DNA from: Baffinella frigidus
Taxonomy: Eukaryota; Cryptophyceae; Cryptomonadales; Baffinellaceae
Assembly: GCA_026770585.1 (NCBI GenBank)
Contig: MU646963.1
Location: 200,741 to 211,199, forward strand
Length of the DNA: 10,459 bases
Reading direction: 5' to 3'
This document shows positions 1 through 5,734 of the stretch, piece after piece. The translations under genes and the position numbers were made by a program. The notes under the pieces are model-generated. The model worked only from the letters and a program-made list of their open reading frames with translations. It was not told the origin of the DNA and searched no databases. The stretch's first letter is position 1. Every line of letters starts with the position of its first letter.

Positions 1-440
1 AGTGGGGCGGGGCAAGTTGTGGGGAAGCTGCAGAACCCCCCACACTGCCATAACCTCCCCCAAAAATCACGATTGCAGGTAGTATGGATTATGCACAAGG
101 AGATGAGGCTCAACACCGAGCACACCTCCCTGCCATAGACCCTAAAAAATGCCCGCATTCACCACGCCAGACTGCTTGAGGGTCTAGATCCCCATGGGAA
201 CGCCAATTTTGGCATTCGACTATGCCAAAAGTAAAGCATTTCCCCTCGGGGAATTGACTTGTGGCGACCCCTTCCAACACTCTAGCGTGGAGTGTTAGGA
301 CTGATCTCCTCCGAGACCCCCCACACTGCCATAATCTTCGTATACGTTGTATACTTGGTGACATATGACTCTGGGTAGGTGACTGTCTAGCGCATCTTCT
401 GCTCTCGTGTCGCCTTGAGTCGATCAACCCTAAAGCCATT
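1..440. other. Unassigned left flank with diverged repeat fragments
   Basis: No gene is supported here. A 19-bp direct repeat (ACCCCCCACACTGCCATAA) occurs at 35-53 and 316-334. The stretch 71-119 is a diverged relative of the start of the 200-bp unit seen from 441 onward: it shares CAGGTAGT, AAGGAGAT and ACACC in the same order. A further fragment at 13-35 resembles the GGGGATGCTGCAGAA part of the unit. A perfect inverted repeat pairs 207-215 (TTTTGGCAT) with 222-230 around a 6-nt loop. A TTCCCC/GGGGAA hairpin lies at 240-253. An antisense open frame across 110-439 has no recognisable domain and is not called. Confidence 0.5.
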
Positions 441-640
441 CACGTTTTCAGGTAGTGGGGATGCTGCAGAAGGAGATCAGTCTCGACACCTAGGCATCAA
501 GGCCTCCCACACAACTGTCGAGCAAAGAAGGAACAACTCAAAACGTTTTAAGGGCTTTCAACTGAAAGCCAGGACCAGAATCTGGTCCTGGCTGTCTTAC
601 GTGTGCCAAGTTCGCTGGACAGCGGAACCCTAACACCAGG
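441..640 (+). repeat. 200-bp tandem unit, copy 1
   Basis: First full copy of a tandem repeat with an exact 200-bp period (CACGTTTTCAGG recurs at 441, 641 and 841). Compared base by base with copy 2 it has 7 differences in 200 (193 identical). The first half holds CAG-GTAGTGGGGATGC, which resembles a splice acceptor but may be chance. The second half contains an AAAACGTTTT palindrome (540-549), a hairpin at 553-570 and a larger hairpin at 568-592. The open frame through the unit is not treated as a gene because 5 of its 6 differences from copy 2 change the amino acid. Confidence 0.9.
553..592. other. Overlapping hairpins in 200-bp unit, copy 1
   Basis: GGCTTTCA (553-560) pairs perfectly with TGAAAGCC (563-570) across a 2-nt loop. 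GCCAGGACCAGA (568-579) pairs perfectly with TCTGGTCCTGGC (581-592) across a single base. The two stems share GCC at 568-570, so both cannot be fully formed in one strand. The same arrangement recurs at 753-792 in copy 2. Hairpins this tight are typical of cruciform-prone DNA or of foldback-element tips; no function is assigned. Confidence 0.85.
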
Positions 641-840
641 CACGTTTTCAGGTAGTGGGGATGCTGCAGAAGGAGATCAGTCTCGACACCTAGGCATCAT
701 GGCCTCCCACACAACTGTCGAGCGAAGACGGGACAACTTAAAACGTTTTAAGGGCTTTCAACTGAAAGCCAGGACCAGAATCTGGTCCTGGCTGTCTTAC
801 GTGTGCCAAGTTCGCTCGACAGCGGAACCCTAACCCCAGG
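641..840 (+). repeat. 200-bp tandem unit, copy 2
   Basis: Second full copy, directly abutting copy 1. The 740s to 790s are identical to copy 1 apart from a C-to-T change at 738 (490-640 region equivalent 539-ish to 738 in the palindrome flank), which turns the imperfect palindrome of copy 1 into a perfect 16-bp one (CTTAAAACGTTTTAAG, 737-752). It is followed without a gap by hairpins at 753-770 and 768-792. The substitutions cluster in the central 60-90 nt, and the palindromic core is the best conserved part. Confidence 0.9.
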
Positions 841-889
841 CACGTTTTCAGGTAGTGGGGATGCTGCAGAAGGAGATCAGTCTCGACAC
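841..889 (+). repeat. 200-bp tandem unit, truncated copy 3
   Basis: The first 49 or so bases repeat the start of the unit exactly (CACGTTTTCAGG through TCTCGACAC). Similarity then fades in a short CAGGCCATCAAGGCC stretch and stops before the CCCTAAA-like array that begins at 923. The tandem array therefore ends in, or was cut by, telomere-like DNA. Confidence 0.85.
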
Positions 890-922
890 ACAGGCCATCA
901 AGGCCTTCCAGGGCGAGGTCTT

Positions 923-1100
923 CCTAAACCCTAAACCCCAAACCCTAAACCCCAAACCCTAAACCCCAAACCCCAAACCCCAAACCCTAAACCCTCAACC
1001 CTAAACACTATGCTCTGAACCCTGAACCCTGAACCCTGGACCCTAAACCCTAAACCCTAAACCCAAAACCCAAAGCCCTGAACCCTGGACCCTGAACCCT
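923..1100 (+). repeat. Degenerate CCCTAAA telomere-like array
   Basis: About 180 bp of CCCTAAA units mixed with variants CCCCAAA, CCCTGAA, CCCTGGA and CCCAAAA. It follows the truncated 200-bp unit and ends at GAATTC (1101). The C-rich strand is on the + strand, the same polarity as the array at the right edge. The high variant content points to an old interstitial array rather than an active telomere. Confidence 0.9.
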
Positions 1101-1469
1101 GAATTCGACCGAGATCTCCTTCCCATATCCCCCTTGCTTATTCCCCGTCGCTGTACCACGGCGAACGTTATCTGGCGCAGAACGTTCTGCGTCAGCATCA
1201 CACAGTTGACGATGGCCTCCTCGCTCTGCGATTCGACCAGCGAAGCAAAGGGGAGAAAGGAGTGTGTGAGAGAAGCGACGTTTCTTGATTCTTCTTCTTC
1301 ATTATTCCTGTTCTTGGTTTCAACGGCACGGCAGGTCCGTAGTCCCGACTGTTGGCCAATCAGAGGGTTTTCTGGTACTTAGCCTTATTTGAGGAATCAA
1401 TCAGACGGAATCCATTCGATTAGATTCCGTCCCGGTACCGCACGCCAGAATAGCAACAAAATCGGATTA
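1101..1469. other. No recognised gene; one hairpin
   Basis: An 82-residue open frame (1134-1382) has no recognisable motif and is not supported. A TTC-rich pyrimidine stretch lies near 1284-1316. The clearest structure is an inverted repeat, GACGGAATC (1404-1412) with GATTCCGTC (1423-1431), separated by 10 nt. Confidence 0.5.
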
Positions 1470-1587
1470 GACCGTATAACTACATATACATATAGCCCTT
1501 CCCTGGGATAATTATTGCCCTTTAGTTGACCGTATAACTACATATATACATATAGCCCTTCCCTGGGATAATTATTGCCCTTGAGTT
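1470..1587 (+). repeat. 58/60-bp tandem repeat (two copies)
   Basis: Units at 1470-1527 and 1528-1587 both begin GACCGTATAACTACATATA and contain CCCTTCCCTGGGATAATTAT. The second has an extra TA, lengthening the CATATATA run. A fragment of a third copy (GATAATTATTGCTCTTAAGT) follows at 1588-1607. A diverged relative with the same CCCTTCCCTGGGA core is at 1793-1838. The unit is locally AT-rich; no coding potential is apparent. Confidence 0.9.
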
Positions 1588-1621
1588 GATAATTATTGCT
1601 CTTAAGTTACCGGTCGGTTTT

Positions 1622-1664
1622 CTCAACCACGTTTCGGGGAACTCCGGCAGGTTGCGAAAGCCAC
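1622..1664 (+). repeat. 43-bp direct repeat, copy 1
   Basis: CTCAACCACG followed by TTCGGGGAACTCCGGCAGG and TTGCGAAAGCCAC. It recurs at 1881-1923 with one clear substitution (T to A after CTCAACCACG). Together with the nearby CCCTTCCCTGGGA element at 1799 it suggests that a composite segment of roughly 250 bp was duplicated and then diverged. Confidence 0.85.
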
Positions 1665-1734
1665 CTGCCGAGACCCGAACCACGGTTAACTTCACAGTTT
1701 TTCTCAGGCAGAGCTAGGGGTCCACCTTCATTAC

Positions 1735-1790
1735 TTCCCCATCAACGAAAAACAGTCAACTTAACTTCACTGTTTTTCGTTGGTGGGGAA
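1735..1790. other. 22-bp-stem hairpin
   Basis: The arms 1735-1756 (TTCCCCATCAACGAAAAACAGT) and 1769-1790 are complementary at every position except one T/G pair (1742 with 1783), which would be a G-U wobble in RNA. The loop is 12 nt (1757-1768). A short AT run (TATATATATA) follows directly. A partial direct copy of the right arm (AACTTCACAGTTTTTC) lies at 1688-1703. The size fits a foldback transposon remnant or a small hairpin RNA; nothing here decides between them. Confidence 0.8.
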
Positions 1791-1880
1791 TATATATATA
1801 GCCCTTCCCTGGGAAAATGAGTGCCCCTGAGTTGACGGTACCAACCTAGGGTACAGTCAACTGGTGAGTCAACTGGGTTG

Positions 1881-1923
1881 CTCAACCACGATTCGGGGAA
1901 CTCCGGCAGGTTGCGAAAGCCAC
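1881..1923 (+). repeat. 43-bp direct repeat, copy 2
   Basis: Second copy of the repeat at 1622-1664, starting CTCAACCACGATTCGGGG. Beyond it the sequence becomes unique and G/C-rich, with a C11-type homopolymer near 1987-1997. Confidence 0.85.
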
Positions 1924-2081
1924 GGCTGGAAAGGGGGTGAAGGGGAGGCAGGCTGCGCTCCGGAGCCTCGCTCCCGAGGTCGACACGCCCCCCCCCCTGT
2001 GGATTCTGATGGTTACTGAAGAGGACGCGCCCGCCTCGGGCGGTTAGGTCGGCTGTAGTGGGGGTACGCCCGTGCAGCACT

Positions 2082-2186
2082 TATCCCTCAAGTGCCCAGT
2101 AGGCTCATACACCCTACGGTAGGGCCCTAGGACCTGCCTAGGACCTCTTGGCCGTCAAATTTGTCGGCATGGCCACTTAGGGGATA
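2082..2186 (+). mobile_element. MITE-like element A (TATCCCTCAAGTGG family)
   Basis: A 105-bp element with imperfect terminal inverted repeats: TATCCCTCAAGTGCCC at the left and GGCCACTTAGGGGATA at the right (13 of 16 positions pair). Its interior GTAGGCTCATAC, GGTAGGGCCCTAGGACC and TGCCTAGGACCTCTTGG is shared in the same order with B and E, and partly with C. The right half holds a hairpin centred on CAAATTTG (2156-2163). It has no coding capacity, so any movement would depend on an enzyme supplied elsewhere. TA at both tips would fit a TA target site as in Tc1/mariner-type elements, which is inference. Confidence 0.75.
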
Positions 2187-2575
2187 GGGGCGTACCCCGC
2201 CCTGCCAGATTGGGTAACCAGACTGCAGTGTCATAGGGGTTGCCCGCTGTGGATTCGTTGCGGATTCCCGTGGATTCGTGCGGAGTATTGTTCGTTGGGA
2301 TGTTTGATGTTGAATGACGGGTAGGTAGGGTGTTTGTGGGGACACGCCCCGTGCAGGACCGGCCAGAGGGACCCTTCGTGGGTCGTAAATGATCCCCTCG
2401 CCACTGAAGGGATACTGCCGTGATTCATTGCGGGCGCGGCGGAATCAACCGCGGCCCTCTCTCACGCACTGCGGAATCAACCAGGGACCCTCTCTCCCGC
2501 ACGTAAGCACAGGCCCTTTCTCGCGCTCTCTCACTCAGCAGGATCCCTCTCTCTGTCACGAGGCAGGGGCCTACC
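2187..2575. other. No recognised gene; short tandem repeats
   Basis: GTGGATTCGTTGCGGATTCC-type short repeats lie at about 2250-2285. A 32-bp tandem repeat starts GCGGAATCAACC at 2439 and again at 2471, each followed by CCCTCTCTC and CGCAC. Open frames on both strands in this stretch are low-complexity and are not called. Confidence 0.5.
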
Positions 2576-2747
2576 TCGCGTCGTCTTTGTTCTCTCTTTC
2601 TCGCTCTCTCTCTCGCTCTCTCTCTCTCGCTCTCTCTCTCGCTCTCTCTCTCGCTCTCTCTCACTCTCGCTCGCTCTCTCGCTCTCTCGCTCGCGCTCTC
2701 TCGCTCTCTCTCGATCGCTCGCTCAGCATGTGCCCTCTCTCTCGCAG
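2576..2747 (+). repeat. CT-rich microsatellite ending in CAG
   Basis: About 160 bp of CTCTCTCG-type repeats on the + strand, running through a short GATCGCTCGCTCAGC break to CCTCTCTCTCGCAG at 2747. The last part looks like a polypyrimidine tract plus AG splice acceptor in front of the first exon-like block at 2748. The tract is broadly the reverse complement of the GA-rich tract at 4358-4525. Long homopurine/homopyrimidine DNA of this kind can adopt triplex structures. Confidence 0.85.
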
Positions 2748-2837
2748 GTAGCAGCGCTGCGCACCCAGAACGAGGCGCTCGCCTCCCACGTCCTCGCCTT
2801 CGCTCCCACCACCTCTTCTCCTTCCTCTGCCATCAAG
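2748..2837 (+). repeat. 30-codon exon-like block, copy 1
   Basis: A 90-nt block bounded by CTCTCTCTCGCAG on the left and AAG-GTCC on the right, so both edges look like splice sites and the length is exactly 30 codons in phase 0. It reads VAALRTQNEALASHVLAFAP and then TTSSPSSAIK. The first half has Leu/Asn/Leu/Val spacing (L4, N8, L11, V15) of a leucine-zipper-like coiled coil. Copy 2 encodes the identical peptide with three third-position changes. Whether it belongs to a working gene or a decayed duplicated one cannot be decided. Similarity to bZIP or heat-shock-factor zippers is a suggestion from the heptad pattern only. Confidence 0.6.
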
Positions 2838-3107
2838 GTCCACCCACACCACCAGGGACCATTCCTAGCTCTGCCGCAGTCTATTGGGGCTCTCAAAACT
2901 TCGCGCGTCCGAGGCGGTGGGCGCGAAGCCTGGGCGCGAAGCCTTCGCGCCCACCACCTCTTCCGCCAAGGTTCGTCGCCACCTCCTCTCCATCTCACGC
3001 CAGGCAGCGGCCCTACAGCGGCAACACTCTCTACACCAGCCATACAGGGGTTGCTCGCGAATAAGGACCGCCATAAGGTCCTACGGTAGGGCTATGATCT
3101 CTCTCAG
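2838..3107 (+). repeat. Inter-exon segment with partial block copies
   Basis: Contains GACCATTCCTA...GCAGTCTATTGGGGCTC (2867-2893), which recurs at 3310-3345 and 3553-3589. It also has a partial block copy ending TCTTCCGCCAAG at 2971, followed by GTTCGTCGCCACC as in copy 2. Near the end, ACAGGGGTTGCTCG and ATAAGGA (3046-3066) recur in altered form at 3785-3812. This shows that a larger unit, not just the 90-nt block, was duplicated. Additional partial block ends are at 3268-3289 and around 3610-3625. Confidence 0.65.
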
Positions 3108-3197
3108 GTGGCAGCGCTGCGCACCCAGAACGAGGCGCTCGCCTCGCACGTCCTCGCCTTCGCGCCCACCACCTCTTCTCCTTCCTCTGCCATCAAG
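3108..3197 (+). repeat. 30-codon exon-like block, copy 2
   Basis: Preceded by CTCTCTCAG and followed by AAG-GTTCG. It encodes the same 30 residues as copy 1. The only differences are GTA/GTG (Val), TCC/TCG (Ser) and GCT/GCG (Ala), all silent. Distance from copy 1 is 360 bp. Preservation of length, frame, peptide and splice-like edges argues that it was under protein-level constraint after duplication. Confidence 0.6.
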
Positions 3198-3379
3198 GTT
3201 CGTCGCCACCTCCTCCAACTCATGTCTCAACATCGCTGAATCAGTACCACCGGGCGCCCTCCTCCGCGTCTCCTTCCTCTGCCATCAAGGTCCACCCCCA
3301 CCACACGGGACCATTCCTACCTCTGTCGCAGTCTATTGGGGCTCACACGATTGGTGAGGCCTGGCCCTATTCCGCTGAA

Positions 3380-3419
3380 AAGTTGACAGATGTGTACCGC
3401 ATCTCCAGAGTGTCAACTT
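3380..3419. other. Inverted repeat AAGTTGACA/TGTCAACTT
   Basis: Perfect 9-bp arms at 3380-3388 and 3411-3419, with a nested GATG/CATC pair (3389-3392 and 3400-3403). The right arm continues into CAACTTGAGAATAGTC (3414-3429), a 16-mer also found at 6913-6928. Confidence 0.75.
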
Positions 3420-3444
3420 GAGAATAGTCTGTCAACACGAGTGA

Positions 3445-3534
3445 GGGGCAGCACTACGCACCCAGAACGAGGCGCTCGCCTCCCACGTCCTTGCCTTCGC
3501 TCCTAGCTCCGCTTCTCCTTCCTCTGCCATCAAG
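3445..3534 (+). repeat. 30-codon exon-like block, copy 3 (more diverged)
   Basis: The frame is kept without stops and ends AAG-GTACAC. Relative to copy 1 it has silent changes (GCG/GCA, CTG/CTA, CTC/CTT, CCC/CCT), a Thr-Thr-Ser to Ser-Ser-Ala cluster in the linker, and Val to Gly at the first codon. The upstream edge has lost the pyrimidine tract (it reads CACGAGTGAG), so acceptor use is doubtful. It lies directly after an inverted repeat (3380-3419) that copies 1 and 2 lack. Confidence 0.5.
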
Positions 3535-3660
3535 GTACACCCCCACTACACGGGACCATTCCTACCTCTGCCGCAGTCTATTTGGGCTCTCAAAACTTCG
3601 CGGCGCCGACCTCTGCCACCAAGGTTCGTCTCAACCTCCTCCATCCCACGCTAGGCAGTG

Positions 3661-3731
3661 GCCGGGTGGGCAGGAAGGCGGGGCAGTCTCCCTCGTTCAA
3701 TGCGCTATCCCACACTTCCTGCCCACCCGGC
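3661..3731. other. Perfect 17-bp inverted repeat
   Basis: GCCGGGTGGGCAGGAAG (3661-3677) is exactly complementary to CTTCCTGCCCACCCGGC (3715-3731), with a 37-nt loop. It appears just after AGGCAGTGGCC, a sequence whose relatives at 3001-3011 (AGGCAGCGGCC) and 3925-3935 lack the hairpin, so it may be an insertion within the repeat unit. The stem is strong enough for a stable RNA hairpin if transcribed. Confidence 0.8.
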
Positions 3732-3779
3732 TCCTCCATTTCCGGCTCCTCGAGAGCTCCCGAGGGACACGCACCCTAG

Positions 3780-3960
3780 CAGCCCTACAGGGGTACCTCG
3801 TTCATAAGGAGGCGCAACCTCCTAGGACCCTACAGCAGGCCTGTACCTACAGCCAGTAGGCCTAACTATAGCCCTACGGTGGTCCCAGAGGGGGGGGGCT
3901 CTTTATGAGCGAGTCACTCCTGTAGGCAGCGGCCCTAGCAGCCCTAGGGCCTGCCGTTAT
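3780..3960. other. Fragments related to the MITE-like core
   Basis: CCTCCTAGGACCCTAC, AGTAGGCC and CCCTACGGTGGTCCC (about 3818-3886) resemble the CTAGGACC, GTAGGCTC and CCCTACGGTAGGGCCC interior of elements A to E. Terminal repeats are not visible, so this is treated as decayed related sequence. A G9 run lies near 3890-3898. Confidence 0.4.
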
Positions 3961-4008
3961 CCAGTACCCAATGCGAATCACGCTGACGTCCTCTGTCGCT
4001 GACCCGAT

Positions 4009-4033
4009 GTGCTGCTCTGGCACCGAGCAGCAC
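4009..4033. other. 9-bp inverted repeat
   Basis: GTGCTGCTC (4009-4017) pairs perfectly with GAGCAGCAC (4025-4033) across a 7-nt loop. No associated gene is evident. Confidence 0.7.
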
Positions 4034-4146
4034 CTCGCTCGCACTCAGCAGCAGAGGTCCCGCGGGCGGGTTTTACGATTAGAAGCATCTAAATGTCTTA
4101 TGTATGACTTTCCGCTCTCGATGGACCTCGGCACAGTTCAAGTCCT

Positions 4147-4163
4147 GGTCCGGATTCCGGACC
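4147..4163. other. GGTCCGGA palindrome
   Basis: GGTCCGGA, a central T, then TCCGGACC. This is one of several palindromes in the window with a one-base centre (compare 568-592, 6631-6645 and 8720-8742). Confidence 0.75.
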
Positions 4164-4219
4164 TGTCTTCAGGGGAACGTCTTTAAAACTGCTGAACTGT
4201 TCCCTCGCCGCTCGGCAGC

Positions 4220-4249
4220 ATTACAACACATTACAACACATTACAACAC
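4220..4249 (+). repeat. ATTACAACAC x3
   Basis: Three perfect 10-bp units, ending just before AATGAAG. Simple slippage-type repeat. Confidence 0.95.
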
Positions 4250-4272
4250 AATGAAGTCTAAATGTGGCGCAG

Positions 4273-4359
4273 GTGAGCACGCTGGCGAAGTTCAGGAAGA
4301 GGTTCGCGCAGAACCTCTCTCGCGGCACCCGCGACCCCCGCGTCAAGGCCTCGCACTGA
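4273..4359 (+). other. Candidate terminal exon (28 codons plus stop)
   Basis: After GGCGCAG (acceptor-like) an open frame reads VSTLAKFRKRFAQNLSRGTR then DPRVKASH and stops at TGA (4357-4359). All but one of its 28 sense codons end in G or C, a bias much stronger than in surrounding DNA. The peptide is basic and amphipathic in its first half. Its phase (0) matches the exon-like blocks at 2748-3534, so it could be the last exon of the same gene or of a decayed one. No family is recognised. The frame is closed upstream by TGA at 4252-4254, so it needs splicing or is not coding. Confidence 0.35.
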
Positions 4360-4389
4360 GAGAGAGGGAGGGGGAGAGAGAGAGAGTGG

Positions 4390-4420
<31 letters not shown>

Positions 4421-4525
4421 CGAGCGAGAGAGAGAGCGAGAGAGCGAGAGAGAGACAGAGAGAGAGAGAGAGAGAAAGAGCGCGAGGGTTAGAGCGCGAG
4501 CGAGCGTAAGTGAGTGAGTGAGAGG
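4358..4525 (+). repeat. GA-rich microsatellite
   Basis: GAGAGAGAGCGAGCGAGAG-type repeats with an internal GTGTGTGTGTGTG run and a GTGAGTGAGTGAG tail. On the opposite strand it reads as CTCTCTCGCTC, so it is roughly an inverted copy of the tract at 2576-2747. It follows directly on the TGA of the candidate exon. Confidence 0.9.
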
Positions 4526-4564
4526 CCCCCCGGCCTAGGATCCTACGGTCCTCTTCAGACATAG

Positions 4565-4773
4565 ACTTGGTGGGTGTATTCATGGCGGGCGTGTTCGTGC
4601 TAAAATCAGTCTCCTACGGGAGTCCCTATGGCGGGGGTACAGATCTGCTTTCGAGAGACTGCTGTAGGATGCTCTGCAACAGCCTCGGTGACACCGAGTC
4701 GGTGTGGGTATGACGGCCGTGTTGGTTGTAATAAAGTTCTGTCTCCTGATGTTAATTTGGCATGTCGCCGTTG
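4565..4773. other. Diverged ~50-bp duplication and a bistable hairpin
   Basis: GGCGGGCGTGTTCGTGCTAA near 4583 and GACGGCCGTGTTGGTTGTAA near 4711 sit in otherwise similar contexts (each followed by TCTCCT), indicating a degraded duplication about 130 bp apart. Between them CTCGGTG-A-CACCGAG (4684-4698) and ACACCGA-G-TCGGTGT (4691-4705) overlap, so the shared CACCGA can pair with either side. An AATAAA motif follows near 4729. No gene is recognised. Confidence 0.5.
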
Positions 4774-4893
4774 TATCCCTCAAGTGGCCAGTAGTGGCCC
4801 TACCAGTTGGCGCATACGTCCTACCGTAGGGCCCTAGGACCTGCCTAGGACCTCTTGGGGGTCGAATTCGGCCCCCTGGCCACTTGAGGGGTA
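4774..4893 (+). mobile_element. MITE-like element B
   Basis: A 120-bp member of the A family with the best-matched ends: TATCCCTCAAGTGGCC at the left and GGCCACTTGAGGGGTA at the right. It shares CCGTAGGGCCCTAGGACC and TGCCTAGGACCTCTTGG with A. An extra segment near the left end (CAGTAGTGGCCCTACCAGTT) explains its greater length. The right-hand hairpin is GGGGG-T-CGAATTCG-G-CCCCC (4857-4876). Its right tip overlaps the left tip of element C at TA (4892-4893). Confidence 0.8.
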
Positions 4894-4997
4894 TCCCTTA
4901 AGTGGCGAGTAGGCTCATACGCCCGACGGTAGAGCCCTACGACCTGCCTGTAGGGCGGGTTAGGTCGATTAATCGCCCGCCCGCCATTTAAGGGATA
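4892..4997 (+). mobile_element. MITE-like element C
   Basis: A 106-bp relative with tips TATCCCTTAAGTGGCG and CCGCCATTTAAGGGATA (15 of 16 paired positions). The left half matches A and E (GAGTAGGCTCATAC, then CC-GACGGTAG). The right half instead has GATTAATCGCCCGCCC, which it shares with D (reverse orientation), marking C and D as a subfamily. It directly adjoins B, sharing the TA. Confidence 0.8.
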
Positions 4998-5356
4998 CGT
5001 TGGTAGCCCCTTGCGCTCTTCTCAAAGCCAGGGGTTCCCTTCATTCCTGTATTCAATAAATGCCTGACACTCACGGTGCGTGCCACACACCTGGGAAACC
5101 AAGCCGTAGTACGCCTCTGTTTTCAATGGGGGGGGGGTGCGTTTTATCAACTATTGCTCGAAGCAAACTTTGCCCCGCAAACCTGCCGTCTTTTAACTCT
5201 TGACGAATCCGCTGAAGTGGGTTCTGCTTAACTCCTCGAATCTTGAGGGGCAAATGCTTGGTGGACACTTAGATAAATAAGTCAGATAGGATATGGTCTG
5301 CCCTCTCACGTTCCCTTTTTGCAAAGTGCGACTCTAAAATTGAAATCGCATCGTTC
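4998..5356. other. No recognised gene; AT-richer stretch
   Basis: Base composition is more AT-rich than in the left part of the window. AATAAA occurs at 5055-5060, and a G9 run lies near 5130-5138. A 65-residue antisense frame (5071-5268) shows no recognisable motif and is not called. Confidence 0.5.
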
Positions 5357-5718
5357 TTGGTAGATTTTGGGAAAACCAGCGTGGTGACTTTTGCTAACTT
5401 TTTCATTTTGGGACTCCCCTACAAACTCCGTTCGACAAAAAGGACTCAGCAAGATTATTTCTCAAGTGGTGGACGGGCGATTAATGCCTAGTGGCGGACG
5501 GGCGATTAACGTCCTAGGTCCTGGTCAGGTCCTACGTTAAGGGCCCTACCACAGGGCGTATGAACCTACTCGCAGTCAATGGATCTGCCTTTTGTTTCTG
5601 CGACTGATGTGTAGTATTAGAGCCCATCCAGCGACGAGACGTACGTCACCAAGGGTTGTTTTTAGACACAAGGGCAATTTTGATCCAAAAAATCTTGACG
5701 TCACCAGTGCCCCTCTTG
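5357..5718 (+). repeat. Diverged duplicated segment, copy 1 (interrupted by D)
   Basis: TTGGTAGATTT, TTTTTCATTTT, CAACAAACTCCG-like, AGGACT-AGCAAG, GTTTCTGCGACT, TGTGTAG-ATTAGA-CCC and GTCACCAG-TGCCCCTC occur in the same order here and at 5851-6127. Element D (5456-5585) sits between the AGCAAG and GTTTCTGCGACT blocks. A TGACGTCA palindrome at 5696-5703 is peculiar to this copy. Confidence 0.7.
5456..5585 (-). mobile_element. MITE-like element D, inverted and degraded
   Basis: Begins TATTTCTCAAGTGGT, matching the family tip at 12 of 15 positions. It continues with GGGCCCTACC, AGGGCGTATGA and CCTACTCGC, which are the reverse complement of the left half of A, C and E. The far tip is degraded (GTCAATGGATC). 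A 25-bp internal tandem duplication (GTGG-GGACGGGCGATTAA, at about 5466 and 5491) lies in the part shared with C. The duplicated segment at 5851-6127 lacks D and has about 35 unrelated bases at that point. Confidence 0.65.
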
Positions 5719-5734
5719 TTTTTTAAAAGCGGTT

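Noticed and set aside
415-833. Open frames in the 200-bp units; their HTTVERRRDN segment looks a little like a bHLH basic region
   Set aside because: Within the frame 5 of 6 differences between copies change the amino acid, the frame runs through perfect palindromes, and no helix-loop-helix follows. It is treated as non-coding.
2389-2751. Open frame rich in Ser-Leu-Ser-Arg, and its antisense Arg-Glu-rich counterparts
   Set aside because: Translation of the CT microsatellite; low complexity only. The same applies to the GA tract frames at 4221-4583.
4692-4704. CACCGAGTCGGTG resembles a stem-loop of the Streptococcus pyogenes tracrRNA
   Set aside because: It is a 13-nt coincidence inside a local palindrome, with no repeat array, Cas gene or other tracr segment, in a eukaryotic setting.
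5071-5268. 65-residue antisense frame
   Set aside because: No recognisable motif, no start or splice context, and in repeat-rich AT-shifted DNA.
5696-5703. TGACGTCA (CRE-like bZIP site)
   Set aside because: Single 8-mer in a diverged duplicate, absent from the other copy and without a neighbouring gene.
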